DNA of 63,607 bases, taken from the NCBI GenBank assembly GCA_012031415.1, contig JAAUTN010000003.1:1-63607 (forward strand), given 5' to 3'. Below are positions 46,056 through 56,800 of this stretch, one piece after another. A program made the position numbers and the translations under genes. Below the pieces are notes generated by a model. It saw only the letters and a list, made by a program, of their open reading frames with translations. It had not been told where the DNA came from and did not search any database. This DNA is from Leptolyngbyaceae cyanobacterium SM1_4_3. GTDB taxonomy: Bacteria > Cyanobacteriota > Cyanobacteriia > Elainellales > Elainellaceae. The stretch's first letter is position 1, and the number at the start of each line of letters is the position of its first letter.

Positions 46056-46227
46056 AGATCTGATTTGAACTTGACGGTACGTAAGACGACATTATCGTGG
46101 CAGCGAGAGGGCTTGGGAGACTGGGTGGGATACGCTTCGCTCGGATTATTTGCCAAAGTAAACTGAGTCCGGTATCGCAACAGATTCAACCGCAGGACGG
46201 TATTGGCTGCAAGTCTTAGAGGTCGCC

Positions 46228-46509
46228 ATGACAGTGCGAAAGAAATGCGATCGCGGATTTACAGAACCTCAGTCCTTACCTGCCCTGCCAGGTGAGGTAG
46301 AAGCAGTGGAAGTCGAGGTATTGCCGCCTCACAAGAATGGTGCGACTGGTAAAGCCTTAAATACTAAGCCTTCTACAAAACCTCCACGAAAAATCAAACC
46401 GATTGAAGAGGATGAAGATTTCCTAGATGATCTGGAGAACTCGGATGCGGAGTTAGATGATGAGGACTTTGATTTCGATGATGATGATCTAGATGATGAC
46501 GAGGAGTAA
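46228..46509 (+). CDS. Small protein with acidic D/E tail, unknown function
   Basis: This 93-residue protein has a Pro/Lys-rich middle (about residues 35-60) and a C-terminus made almost wholly of Asp and Glu (about residues 61-93). No domain is recognisable. A similar D/E tail occurs on the proteins at 60117 and 60968 at the other end of the accessory segment. The opposite strand is also open here because of the simple sequence, but plus is preferred for its ATG start and the palindrome that follows the stop. Confidence 0.6.
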   Translation: MTVRKKCDRGFTEPQSLPALPGEVEAVEVEVLPPHKNGATGKALNTKPSTKPPRKIKPIEEDEDFLDDLENSDAELDDEDFDFDDDDLDDDEE

Positions 46510-46544
46510 ACCAATTTAGGAGATTTCCAGAAAACAAAATACCT

Positions 46545-46573
46545 GTAGGGGCGGTTCGCGAACCGCCCCCTAC
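46545..46573. repeat. Extragenic palindrome GTAGGGGCGG...CCGCCCCCTAC
   Basis: GTAGGGGCGGTTCGCG pairs with its complement through one extra C. It lies 35 bases after the D/E-tailed gene. GTAGGGGCGGTTCGCGAACC-type palindromes are widespread dispersed repeats in cyanobacteria; here it may also end transcription. A degenerate partial copy (GGGGCGGGTTCGC) occurs near 62765-62777. Confidence 0.7.
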
Positions 46574-46705
46574 CGAGAACCGATTGGTAGATTCTTTCCT
46601 AGAAATCTCATCTTTGTTGATTGTTCTGGATTAATCCCTGCTATAGCTAGATTGGCCATAGCAGATTTTTTGCTTGTAGCTCAAGGCTCAATGTTGGGCG
46701 TAAAT

Positions 46706-47329
46706 TCAAGACGAGAGAAGTTGGCTATCAGCAAGCTGGTAGCGATCGCCATTAAAACAGTAATTCAACTGCCGTAAGCGTTCGGCCTTGCCGTCTCGGA
46801 GAGAATCGCCCTGCATCTGTAACACCTTCAAACAGGGCAAAACCTGACCCCGATCTTCTCCCACCTGAAACAGAGGTTTATTTGATGGAAGGTTAGGGTT
46901 GAGATAGTTTTGGAACACCTCCACTGCGGATTGATTCTCTCTCAACCAGTAGCCGGTGTAGAGACAACCTAAAGCTCCACACAGATTGGGGGTGTTGAAA
47001 TTAAAGAGAGTCAGTTTGCCTTCTTTTCCATCTACAGTCCAGGCAAGCAAGGTTTCTTTTGCCTGTGCCACATCCATGTCTATGTTTGTTTGAATCACTT
47101 GTTCTATAACAGCTTCTGGGACTACTGCTGCTGCTTCCCGCCAGGGAACGGTCGCTGCACTAGAACTACAACCTGCTGCACCGATAAGTACCGACAACAG
47201 CAGAAAAAGACTAAAGCCGATGCGAAACCAGTATCCTATTTGGCACAACCAGTGAGGTGGTGCAGGGATAGCAGATGTACTGAGTTCTTGAGACTGAAAT
47301 GTGGGCTGTTTTGAAGATGAATCTGTCAT
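46706..47329 (-). CDS. Predicted lipoprotein, unknown function
   Basis: From ATG 47329 (SD GAGGA upstream) the product is about 207 residues. A hydrophobic segment near residues 35-55 ends in the lipobox-like LIGAAGCSSS, but the long hydrophilic N-terminus would be unusual for a lipoprotein, so a membrane-anchored form is the alternative. The rest is soluble with several Cys (LCGALGCLYTGYW). I do not recognise the family. It is last in a minus-strand set of exported proteins. The open frame extends to 47374, but that would overlap the upstream gene. Confidence 0.65.
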   Translation of the reverse strand: MTDSSSKQPTFQSQELSTSAIPAPPHWLCQIGYWFRIGFSLFLLLSVLIGAAGCSSSAATVPWREAAAVVPEAVIEQVIQTNIDMDVAQAKETLLAWTVDGKEGKLTLFNFNTPNLCGALGCLYTGYWLRENQSAVEVFQNYLNPNLPSNKPLFQVGEDRGQVLPCLKVLQMQGDSLRDGKAERLRQLNYCFNGDRYQLADSQLLSS

Positions 47330-47354
47330 TGAAGGTATCCTCTTCAATTTGAAC

Positions 47355-47912
47355 TCATTGTTGCACCTGAACATTGGTGGGAACCGTAATGTCTAACTGC
47401 CGGAGTGCCCAGACTTCCTCAGCAAACCAGGTAGGATTTTGAGTTGTGGTTGCAACTTGAATGACCTGTTGCTGAAAGCGATCTTTACCAATGCGCTGAA
47501 TTTCTCGGCGGTATTGTGCCAGCGTCAATTGTTGAGCAACCGATCGAGGAACGGCACTGGCGAAGGGAATGCGATCGCCCATCGGATTAAAGAACAACTC
47601 CTCACAGCGTCCATTTGTAACTGCAATGATTAGATTAGTCGGCTGTTGGTTATTTTCGGTGTAGATTGCCAGCAAGTAGTAGTTTTTGCCCTGCAAGCGA
47701 CTAGAGCCAATTAGCTCACTCCGGACAATAGGCTGTCGGGTTTGTTGAGGAATACAGCGACTAACGGTTTCTGAAATGTCAGTGGTTTGAGCGTCGAGAG
47801 GAAGGTATCCCAGCCCAATCGTGAGCAGCATTCCTACCACGATTAATAGCCAGAAATATGAAGTCAAGCGTCTGCTAATGGAGCCAAATGAAAATCTTCG
47901 GTGAGGTTGCAT
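47355..47912 (-). CDS. Exported protein of unknown function
   Basis: The product is 185 residues. A basic N-terminus and a hydrophobic stretch (about residues 20-40) suggest a signal peptide or anchor. AAGGAGG lies just before ATG 47912, a strong ribosome site. The body resembles no domain I can name. It sits ten bases after the cell-wall hydrolase gene and 25 bases before the lipoprotein gene, so the three look like one operon, perhaps building a secretion or conjugation channel. Confidence 0.65.
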   Translation of the reverse strand: MQPHRRFSFGSISRRLTSYFWLLIVVGMLLTIGLGYLPLDAQTTDISETVSRCIPQQTRQPIVRSELIGSSRLQGKNYYLLAIYTENNQQPTNLIIAVTNGRCEELFFNPMGDRIPFASAVPRSVAQQLTLAQYRREIQRIGKDRFQQQVIQVATTTQNPTWFAEEVWALRQLDITVPTNVQVQQ

Positions 47913-47922
47913 TGATTCCTCC

Positions 47923-50358
47923 TTAGAATTGAACCCGATGTCTAGGGTTGATAGGAGAGCCGCTGCGCCAATTGCCAGGAGTCGCGCCTTCTAACACTTC
48001 AAAGTGCAGGTGAGGTCCGGTGCCCAATCCACTTTGCCCACTGCGAGCGATCGCCTGTCCCTGCTGCACTGGCGTACCCGCACTCACGTCCATTGAATCC
48101 AAGTGAGCATAGAGCGTCATCCTGCCATTGGCATGGTCCACAATCATGGTTTTGCCATAGCCGGATAGCCAACCTGCGTAGAGCACTCTGCCACCATCAG
48201 CAGCCCGAACTGGTGTCCCAATGGGTGTGCCAATATCAATTCCAGTATGATTAGAGCTACAACTTGCGCAAGGGCTAGAGCGAGGACCAAATTCACTGGT
48301 GACAGGGAAGCCTGGAGCAGGGTTGGTAAGCCTACCAGTGGCTTGTCCTGGTGTTCCGCTGTCCTGGGCTGCCTCATTGCTTTTGACTCCAGAGGAATTA
48401 GCGGTTGTCAGGGTTGCGCTGGGAGCACAGGTGAGAGTGCCATTGCCACCGTTGCGATAGCGGGTCACAGCAGCGCGACCGTAATCTCGTAGACTCAAAC
48501 GACCCAAGGCATCGGAGCCTCCCCCATCCACACGGCTGTAATCGCCACCGAAGTGTTTCTGGGCAACTCGTTCTAAGAGCCGTTCACGCAGTGTCTCCGA
48601 AGGAGAGTCGTCCGTAAAGAGTTGCCCGGTTGTTGGATCAATCTGTCCCTGCGTCACTTGAATTTTATTGGCGAGGTCTGCCATAAAGGCGCGATCCTGA
48701 TCAGCGGGTGGAAAGAATTGAAACAGTTCTGCTTCAGTGGGTTGATAGCCCTGCTCAATGCGATTCAAGAATCCTTGCCCTCCTGGTTTGGCAGCAATTA
48801 ACTGCACAGCGTAAGGGTTATAGCTCATGAACTGGTAGCGTCCTAATCCCCGCCCGCAGTTACTTCCTCCATCCGCGCACGTATGAACCCCGACTGCCTG
48901 ATAGCCTCCGCTTCCAGCACTTTCGATGCTGGCGATCGATTCTGCCAGTGCGTTTAGATCAATACCTTGTATAGACTGTGCTGACACGGGCTGACTGCTG
49001 CCACCGAAAGTACAGGGATTGTCCTCATTTTGATTCCCAGCGCCAGTTCGACTGTTTCCAGGTTCTCGACTAGCCCCAGTGGGTTGAGAGGCGGCGGCAG
49101 CGCGTTGATCGCTCAAATCGCCCACAAACATCAAGGCATTAACTTTGTAGCTGAAGAACGGCACCGGACCAATGAAGTAGGGTGTGCAGCCCAGCGCGTT
49201 GGCGCAGAAGCGGAAGAATATGGCAGTGTCTACGGTGTCCGTAGTTTCGTCCGGCTCCATCACCACGACTTTGAAAGCAGAACCGAAGGGCAAGCGTCCT
49301 GTAGGTTCTCGCCCACCATTCACCGATCGCAAAACGCCCCAACCACCCTGAACTTCCTGATATTTTCCTGAAATCCATTGTTTGCCTTCCAGCCTGCCAC
49401 GCGAGCTACGTCCGGCGTTTTCTAGATCATCCAGTTCAACATAAGCGCAGTCCTTTTCGGCACAGGGGACAGAAAAGCCCTGAACATCGGAGCCAGAAAT
49501 AGTGTTATTTCGTTGTGCCTCTGCTGGACCATACACCTGATCAACTCGCATGACCAGGCTACCTAATTCAGCGATCGAGTTGGGCATTGACCCCAGTGGC
49601 ACCTGTCCTAATCCTGGAATATCTCTCACAAAACTGTTCATCCAGCCCTCAAACTGTTGGAGTTGAACGGCTTCCAGATTGGGAATGGATGTGACAGGAA
49701 AGAGAGAAAGATCAATCTCCTTTAAGCGTAACTGTTCAACCTGGGGGTGCTGTGCCAACACTTCAGCCAGGGTCTGATCGGAGATATTAATGCCGACAGC
49801 TTTGGCAGCAAGAAGAGCAGCAACAGGGGCGATCGCCCGCACATTGGCCTGTGCCAATCCCGGTACTACCTTTGCCAGATGGCTCAAGGTCTGATCGGCT
49901 GCTAGCGTGAAAGTACTCAGAGCAATTTGATTGAGAGCGAGGTTGGTGATTTGGGCGATCGCCCCTGGTGAAAATATTTCTGCCTGAAATGCCTGCGAAA
50001 TATCCCCCAGCTTCAAATACTGATCGGGAGTCATGCCAGCGCTCCAATTGCGGCTCAGATCGTACCCTAAAGTTTGGCTGTAGGGCTTGCCATCTATGGA
50101 GCCAGAGCGACTAATACCCGGCATCTGTGACAAAGAGATTCGGTTCCAGTCGGGCAACAAAACTTGCGTTGCAGGCAATCCAGATTGACTCCCTGCAATT
50201 TCTAGAATTCGCGTGGGTAGGCTGCCGTCGTCGATCGTGCGAGCAGACGCAGGTGCAACCAGCCCGCAAAGACTCATGACAATTAAGCACAGCGAAATGA
50301 TCCATGCCAGAACCCGCTGCCTCTTGAAGCCGTCCGGCATTTTCAATGAGGTATTCAT
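47923..50358 (-). CDS. Secreted cell-wall enzyme with SLT-like and M23 peptidase domains
   Basis: This 811-residue protein has an N-terminal signal (hydrophobic run, then APASARTIDDG). Residues 20-450 are of unknown type, rich in beta-like segments. A lysozyme/transglycosylase-like part (about 480-620) has IASIESAGSGGYQAVG and GRGLGRYQFM. A LytM/M23 metallopeptidase follows (about 690-805) with NHTGIDIGTPIGTPV, YAHLDSM and GPHLHFEV, giving the zinc ligands H, D and HxH. Such double hydrolases open peptidoglycan for large envelope machines, including conjugation systems. Together with neighbouring exported proteins and a replication-type polymerase, this suggests a plasmid or integrative element. 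Confidence 0.82.
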   Translation of the reverse strand: MNTSLKMPDGFKRQRVLAWIISLCLIVMSLCGLVAPASARTIDDGSLPTRILEIAGSQSGLPATQVLLPDWNRISLSQMPGISRSGSIDGKPYSQTLGYDLSRNWSAGMTPDQYLKLGDISQAFQAEIFSPGAIAQITNLALNQIALSTFTLAADQTLSHLAKVVPGLAQANVRAIAPVAALLAAKAVGINISDQTLAEVLAQHPQVEQLRLKEIDLSLFPVTSIPNLEAVQLQQFEGWMNSFVRDIPGLGQVPLGSMPNSIAELGSLVMRVDQVYGPAEAQRNNTISGSDVQGFSVPCAEKDCAYVELDDLENAGRSSRGRLEGKQWISGKYQEVQGGWGVLRSVNGGREPTGRLPFGSAFKVVVMEPDETTDTVDTAIFFRFCANALGCTPYFIGPVPFFSYKVNALMFVGDLSDQRAAAASQPTGASREPGNSRTGAGNQNEDNPCTFGGSSQPVSAQSIQGIDLNALAESIASIESAGSGGYQAVGVHTCADGGSNCGRGLGRYQFMSYNPYAVQLIAAKPGGQGFLNRIEQGYQPTEAELFQFFPPADQDRAFMADLANKIQVTQGQIDPTTGQLFTDDSPSETLRERLLERVAQKHFGGDYSRVDGGGSDALGRLSLRDYGRAAVTRYRNGGNGTLTCAPSATLTTANSSGVKSNEAAQDSGTPGQATGRLTNPAPGFPVTSEFGPRSSPCASCSSNHTGIDIGTPIGTPVRAADGGRVLYAGWLSGYGKTMIVDHANGRMTLYAHLDSMDVSAGTPVQQGQAIARSGQSGLGTGPHLHFEVLEGATPGNWRSGSPINPRHRVQF

Positions 50359-50381
50359 GACATCAGGCAGGGTTAAGGGGA

Positions 50382-50705
50382 TTAAAGCTCCAATTCCGGT
50401 GCAGAAAAAGTGCGCTCCGTCTTTGACTGATAACCAGAACCCTTGCTATAGCCCTTTAGGTGAGGGTTGGGGTTAGCGGCAGATTCCGAGTAGGGCGTGT
50501 CACCAAAGTTTTGCTCAAAGATGTTCTCCTGGTAGCCATCGCTGAAGTGATCAGTTTGCCAGGGATTGTTACCAGCTCCAGAAATTGATTGTCCGCATCC
50601 ATAGCCATCGGTTTGATAGCCTCCCGTTTGATAATCACTATTGCTGTCAGGGGCGGTATTGAAATCGGGGGTTGATTCAGTAGTGTTCATCGCGCAAGCA
50701 TCCAT
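50382..50705 (-). CDS. Small Asn/Gly/Tyr-rich protein, unknown function
   Basis: At most 107 residues (ATG 50705, or 50690 at MNTTES). It has low-complexity repeats of YQTGGYQTDGYG type, is hydrophilic and has no signal. It lies 23 bases before the SLT/M23 gene in the same direction. Function unknown; low complexity makes the call uncertain. Confidence 0.45.
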   Translation of the reverse strand: MDACAMNTTESTPDFNTAPDSNSDYQTGGYQTDGYGCGQSISGAGNNPWQTDHFSDGYQENIFEQNFGDTPYSESAANPNPHLKGYSKGSGYQSKTERTFSAPELEL

Positions 50706-50744
50706 ACGAAACGATATGCTTGTCAGCCTATAAAGCGTGACCTG

Positions 50745-51491
50745 GTGATGACCTCAACCAGTTGGACAACAGTGCTCCAGCCAACTGGCTGTTTGTGGGG
50801 AACGGCTCTGGAGGAGACTTGCACTGTGGATCAATTGAGTTTTATTCCTGAAGAGTTAGTCCGAACTCTTCAACAAGATGCTGGTAATGAAGATACCCGT
50901 TGCTCATCCAGCACACTGGAAATGTTGCGGCTTCTAGCATCCCTTGATGTTCCTAGAGAACTGCTAGCGTGCATGTTGGAAATGGCAGAGTTTTCCATGC
51001 ATCATGTCCGTTATTTAGCAGGACCACTGATACTGCATCGAAGTTTTTGGGGAGATGTAATTCCAACTTGGTTGAAGGTTGCCTGTGTGCAGGATCGATT
51101 TGACCTCATTCTTTCCGAATATGAACAGAATCAAGTGGGGGACTATGCTACACCGACTGAAGTATTGGCTTACATGATGCCTGCCAGTTTTGAAGCACCC
51201 ATGCACCGCGACTATTCTGACCTTTACATCTGGGCAGGCAATGAGGTGATGCGGAAGCACAATAAATTACCAGAAGGATCTGACAATTTTTATGAATTAA
51301 TAGGTGGTCATGCGATTGAATTTAAGTCCGTCAAAACCGAGTTTCATAATTTAAGCCGATCGATTCGTCAAAGTGTAGTGAAACATGCGGCTCAACAGGG
51401 ATGGGGAAAACGCCGCAATCGGAAGACAGAAGCAATTGCGGTTGCCCCAGTTCAAACAACCGATCAACCAGAGCAGGGCAGTTTGTTTTGA
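50745..51491 (+). CDS. Conserved-looking protein of unknown function
   Basis: The product is 248 residues, soluble, mixed helix and strand, with a basic C-terminal stretch (GKRRNRKTEA) and a QGSLF end. That last motif resembles clamp-binding peptides (QxxLF) of replication proteins, which would suit its place just before a DNA polymerase I-like gene. This is a weak hint only. No catalytic motif is visible. It is divergent from the minus-strand cell-wall operon, with about 40 bases between. Confidence 0.65.
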   Translation: MMTSTSWTTVLQPTGCLWGTALEETCTVDQLSFIPEELVRTLQQDAGNEDTRCSSSTLEMLRLLASLDVPRELLACMLEMAEFSMHHVRYLAGPLILHRSFWGDVIPTWLKVACVQDRFDLILSEYEQNQVGDYATPTEVLAYMMPASFEAPMHRDYSDLYIWAGNEVMRKHNKLPEGSDNFYELIGGHAIEFKSVKTEFHNLSRSIRQSVVKHAAQQGWGKRRNRKTEAIAVAPVQTTDQPEQGSLF

Positions 51492-51560
51492 ATCATGAGA
51501 GCTACTGGAAATAGTTGGTGCTATCGCCCCTTCAGGATAGTCCTCCATCCATTTCCAGTC

Positions 51561-53346
51561 ATGCCCGTCTCCAAAACTTACCCTAATTTGAAGGATGTTA
51601 CGTATCGTCTGATTACATCGACCAAAGAACTTGAAATTGCACTGCGATCGCTTGAACAGTCTCCCATTCTTGGATTGGACTGCGAGACAACTGGGTTAGA
51701 TCCTCACATTCACACGATCCGGCTGATTCAGATTGCAGCCTCCAATCAACCTGTAATGTTGATTGATTTACCTCAAATCATGCACTACGATCGCTATCTG
51801 CTTCAACAATTCCTCTCTAAACCTGCTCTCAAAATTACTCATAATGGCAAATTCGACTGGCAGTTTCTTACAAAGGCAGGACTCCAACCCAGTGCTCCTT
51901 TCTTCGACACACAACTTGCCTATCGAGTGCTGACGGCAGGATTAAAAACGAGTCTCTCATTGCAAACCCTGGCTCAAAAACTCCTGAATATAGAACTGGA
52001 TAAAACTCAACAGGTGAGCGACTGGAGCAAGCCCCTGACCTCAAAGCAGTTACAGTATGCAGCGTTGGATGCAGCAATTTTATTGGAGCTGTACCCGATC
52101 CTGGTCAAGAAGTTGGAGCGATCGCACCTGCTCAAAATTGCCAACTGGAATTTCGCTGTATGCCTGCGGTGGCTCAGATAGAGCTGAATGGGATGTTGCT
52201 GGATCTCTCCCGCTGGAAAAGGTTGGGGGCAAAGCTAGAGAGCGATCGGGATGTGGCACTTCATCAGCTCAGCCAACTCCGGATCGCTGGCAATGCTCAG
52301 ATGTCCTTGCTGCCGGAGATGACGGATACGATTAACCCAAACTCTCCCCAACAGGTGCTTGCAGCACTTCAGGCATTTGGAATTCCAGTAAACTCGACCA
52401 ATCAAAAGGAGCTGGTTCCCCTGGCGAAACAACATCCTGTGATCCGAGCGTTGTTGGACTACCGCCACCTCTCCAAAATTACTGCTACTTTTGCCGATAG
52501 TTTGCCCAAGCACATCCATCCCGTAACAGCCAGGATTCACCCGACCTACTATCAGCTTGGAGCCAGATCTGGTCGGTTCTCTTGCCGTAATCCGCCTCTG
52601 CAAACCATTCCTCGCGATGCCGCAGCCCGAACCTGTTTTGTAGCTGCACCAGGCTACAGGATCGTGCGAGCAGATTATTCCCAGATTGAACTGAGGATTG
52701 TTGCCCGCTTGAGTGGCGATGCCCAAATGCAACGAGCCTATCGCAGGGGTGAGGATCTGCATCGGCTAACAGCAGCCCTCGTCACTGGCAAAGCGATCGA
52801 CGCGGTGAGTGAGGAAGATCGACGGCTTGCCAAAGCCATTAACTTCGGGCTGATCTACGGTATGGGTGCTGCCAAGCTTCAGAGCTATGCTGAGATGAAG
52901 TATGGAGTTACTTTGTCGTTGGAGGAGGCAAAGGCATTCCGGAAACGGTTCTTTGAAGTCTACACCGGAGTAGCAGAGTGGCATGAGACGATCAAACGTA
53001 GTTACATCCGGGGAACAAAGCAGAGCCGTACCCTGGCAGGACGGCGACGCAGGTGGGCGGGTAAACCCAGGCTGGCGGAGTTGCTGAACCATCCAGTCCA
53101 GGGATTGAATGCTGACATCACGAAATTGGCGTTAGTGAAACTCAACAAAGTGCTGGCAGAGACAGGAGCGAAGCTGATTTGCACAGTTCATGATGAAATT
53201 CTGCTGGAGTGTCTTGTTGCCGAAGCGAAGCACATCAGTTATCTCTTACATTGCTGCATGGTTGCAGCAGCTCGGAAGTTTTGCATCCGATCCCAGTGGT
53301 CGTGGACATCAAAGTTTCAGCTAGTTGGGGTGGCGACGAGGCTTAG
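51561..53346 (+). CDS. DNA polymerase I-like protein: 3'-5' exonuclease plus family A polymerase
   Basis: About 595 residues after two repairs. The exonuclease has LGLDCETTGLD (DxE), THNGKFDWQFL and YAALDAA. The polymerase has motif A DYSQIELRIVARLSG, motif B RRLAKAINFGLIYGMG and motif C VHDEI. There is no 5'-nuclease domain, as in phage and plasmid versions, so it is probably not the housekeeping polA. The first break is at CC 52141-52142 (LLKIA to LEFRCMPAVAQ). The second is at TTTT 53279-53282; one added T gives PIPVVVDIKVS-like sequence and a stop at 53344-53346. Open pieces are 51495-52181 and 52160-53353. ATG 51561 is chosen over 51495 because family similarity starts just after it. Confidence 0.87.
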
Positions 53347-53457
53347 GGAATAGTTTTGCCTTTATGACGAGCCAAATTTTCCCTAAACAAAAGCAGTACG
53401 GGTGAATCTGGACTTAGGGAATGAAAACAAGCTAAAGATCTCTAAGTATTCCCTAAG
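53343..53457. repeat. Cluster of four TTAGGGAA/TTCCCTAA elements
   Basis: TTAGGGAA at 53343-53350, its complement TTCCCTAA at 53379-53386, then CTTAGGGAAT at 53413-53422 pairing with ATTCCCTAAG at 53448-53457. They fill the gap between the polymerase gene and the next small gene, with a further TTAGGGAA at 53785-53792. They could be operator or iteron sites. Confidence 0.55.
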
Positions 53458-53484
53458 CAGATTTTGTGAGATCAGGGGTGGGAG

Positions 53485-53811
53485 ATGCCAAAGCGGAGCA
53501 AAGCAGCACGACTGATTCAGGAACTCCAGGATTGGAGCGATGAAGAATTAGGGGATCTGGATGAAATGATTCAGGGGCTATTGGAGTCACGCCGGGAGGA
53601 GGCAGAGGAGAAAACCCAGGAGACTCGTGAGGATGGCACACCGCTGGGGAAGCACGGGGGACGCGGACATATTGAGCTGAAGATGATTCCAGATGCCAAG
53701 ACAGGAAAGACTTATGGACCTTACCGCTATCTGCGCTATTGGGGGGTGACGAAGAAGGGGACGATGGGACTGAAGAGTGTGTATTTAGGGAAAGACAGCC
53801 ACCTCTCATAA
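53485..53811 (+). CDS. Small charged protein of unknown function
   Basis: The product is 108 residues starting MPKRSKAARLIQELQDW, with a Glu-rich helix (about residues 15-50) that may form a coiled coil, then a basic, Gly-rich half (GGRGHIELKMI, YRYLRYWG). The second half could bind nucleic acid, by composition only. GGGAG is placed as ribosome site. It follows the TTAGGGAA repeat cluster and precedes the STAND nuclease gene by about 85 bases. Confidence 0.6.
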   Translation: MPKRSKAARLIQELQDWSDEELGDLDEMIQGLLESRREEAEEKTQETREDGTPLGKHGGRGHIELKMIPDAKTGKTYGPYRYLRYWGVTKKGTMGLKSVYLGKDSHLS

Positions 53812-53897
53812 AATTTTTGGATAGATGGGCCTTGATTTGGTTTCTTCTATTGACTTTTCAGTTCTTATGTACTACATTCTCCATCTAATCTTCTGCA

Positions 53898-56800
53898 ATG
53901 CCATTTTGTATGATTGCGACTTCTAGTCCTTCCCGCTCTGATGCAACACCTGCTTATCGGGGCTATCGGTTGCAAGCACTGTACACGCTTTCGCGCATTC
54001 TTGAGCCACATACGACCTCAAACTTAGTTTTTCAGCCTGAAGGCGCAGAAGATTTGGCGGTTTTTGATGAGACAAATCGTTTAATTGAAATTGTTCAAGT
54101 CAAGGCTTACAGCAAAAATCTGACCCTTTCCTCGCTTTCTCCCCAAAAATCGATTCTTTTTCTATCGAGTCAACGATCTACTCCGAAGCGTGCCCACCCT
54201 AAATATTACGATCGCTTGCTTTGGTGAGATCGGACGAGATTTGCTTCAAGCCTCCCAGAGCGATGGACAAACTGCTCAGAAATTGAGTAGTAAATATGGC
54301 TTTCTATCGGAATCAGAAGCAAGGAATTTACTGTCCCAGTTGAAGCCTGTTTCTGTGAGAGAAGTAGATTTACAACAAGATGTATTTGCAGCGCTTGAGC
54401 AGTTGTGTACTGGAGTTGATCCAGAACCAGCTTTTGAGATGCTTAATTACTGGCTTTATACCTGTGCTGAAAATAAACAGAAGATCGCGCAACAGGATGT
54501 GATTGACCGAGTGAACGCGATCGGGCAGTTCTTTGCTGAACGTGCTGCCTACCATCGAGAATGGTTCACCTCGATCGTCCCCATTGAGGACAATACAGCC
54601 GAAACCCGAAACGACACTGTATTATCTCAGGAGTTTTACCGAGGCATTTCAGCCCGATATGACCACATCCTTGCAAACGTCGATAAACCACGTTTGGGTA
54701 AACTTAACGATATTGCCCAGAAATTTCAAGAGAAACCCGTTGTCATTGTTCATGGGGCTTCTGGTCAAGGAAAAACGGCTCTCGCTTATCGGTATCTGCA
54801 CGAGTTTTTCCCAAATCACTGGCGGTTTCAAGTACAACTCGTTGAGAGCCGTCAACATGCCCTCAGTATTGCAACAGCATTAGCTGGACAAGCCAACGCC
54901 CTGGGGATCGCAATCGCCGTTTATGTAGATGTTTCGCCAAATGATGCCGGTTGGGTTGAACTGGTCAAGCAGCTATCGCTAATCAAAAACATCCAGGTTT
55001 TAGTAACAATTCGGGAAGAGGATTTTCGCTGTGCAAGCATTTCTGGGGTGGAATTGCAGTTTTCTGAAATTCAACTTCAGCTTGAACAAGCGGAAGCGCA
55101 AGAAATCTATCAATTCTTAGCTGAAACCGAAATTCCATCACGATTTTTAAATTTTGAGGATGCTTGGAATCGATTCGGATCTGTACCTCTGATGGAATTC
55201 GTTTATCTGATCACTCAAGGTGATTCTCTTCGGGAAAGGCTATTGCAGCAGGTGAGACGCATTCAGGATGAGATCCGAGCAGGACAACGCTCAAGCACAG
55301 AATTAGATCTCCTCCGGTTAGTTTCTGTTGCGGCTGCGTTTGAAGCACGACTCAAAGTAAGGGACTTGGTGCGCTTTTTAGGATTAGCTGTTCCGCAACG
55401 TGCTTTTGAATTACTGGAAAAGGAATATTTGCTCAGAAGAATAGAGACTGGTTTTCTGGTTGAAGGACTGCACCCAATTCGTTCATCTATGCTGGCAGAC
55501 ATCTTGACTGACCCTGCGCTCTTCCCGTGGGCCGAAAGTGCAAGCGCTTGTTTGCCTTTAATGAATGATGCTGATGTTGGTGGTTTCTTACTTTATGCCT
55601 TCTCACGTCATTCTGCTGACCAGGAAACCCTACGTCAAGCCTTAACCTCGTTTCAACCTGACACTTGGGTTGCACTCTTAGGTGTAACAAAAGCATTGAT
55701 TTGGTTGGGTATCAAAAAATATGTTGAAACGAACCGACCTTTGATCGAGGAGGTTTACCGTTTTGTCAATCACGGCTGGACATTTATGCTTAACTTTGAC
55801 CTCGCTGATGCAACACCCAACTCGGCAGAATCCTTTCTCTCGACAATAGAGCCATTGCTAGAAGAAGATCGGCGGCAGCAGATCGAAGAATTTAGAAACC
55901 GTCAAACGGATAAACGTCAGATATTTGTTCCGGTTGTAAGCTGGCTTTCTCAAGTGCGGCTAACTCCGCGACCGCCTCTGCTAGAAATCGATTGGTCAAG
56001 CATGGCAGAAACCTTATTTTGGGTTGGACGTCTAGAAATTGATCGTCCGGTTGCGGCATGGCTTGCGCCGCTCAATCTTGATCAGGCGGTTGAAACTTTA
56101 CCCATTGAAACCTTGGCAGATATTGCCTTAGGACTATTCTATGGATATCCAACAGAATATCAATCTTGGTTAGATAGAAACCAAACACAACTCATCACTC
56201 GATTTCGACAAGCGACTCAAACGATCGCATGGGAAGACGATGGGCAAACGATACGATCGCATTTTGCGATTAAACTTTATCAACCTGATGTCAGCCCATC
56301 TGAAGCCGAAACGAAAAGCAAACTAGATCCACGTCATCTAGTGAATGAGGCAATGGAGCGATTGGGCTTGTTTAGACGGCTATTTCCAAATCGGCAGCGC
56401 TACGCCTGTAGAGGATATGGGCATCGGATTGGTGCTTATGTGGAATTACATGACGAAACCGAGAAGAACATTCCAATTGAGAATTTTCCACTCCCGTGGC
56501 TAGTTTCGGTTAATTCAACGTTCAAGTCCATTGCCGAGCAGGATTTTAGACCAAATACTTGGGAGGAATATGCTCAACAGGTTTTGAGTTTGAGACAAGC
56601 GATGATTCTATCGCTGCAGCAGCTTCAATCTGCGTTGCAGCAATTCTTTAGAAAGCATGAAACCACTCAAATTCCAGGAAATTTGATTCCATCAAATCAG
56701 TGGACTCATTGCAAGCAACTGTTAATGGATGCGCCTTCCCTACCTCGCTGTGCATTCGATGAGCGGGGTTTTGTGACTGATCACATTGATCGATCTTCTA

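Noticed and set aside
51561-53346. Housekeeping polA
   Set aside because: The 5'-nuclease domain is absent, and neighbours are accessory genes.
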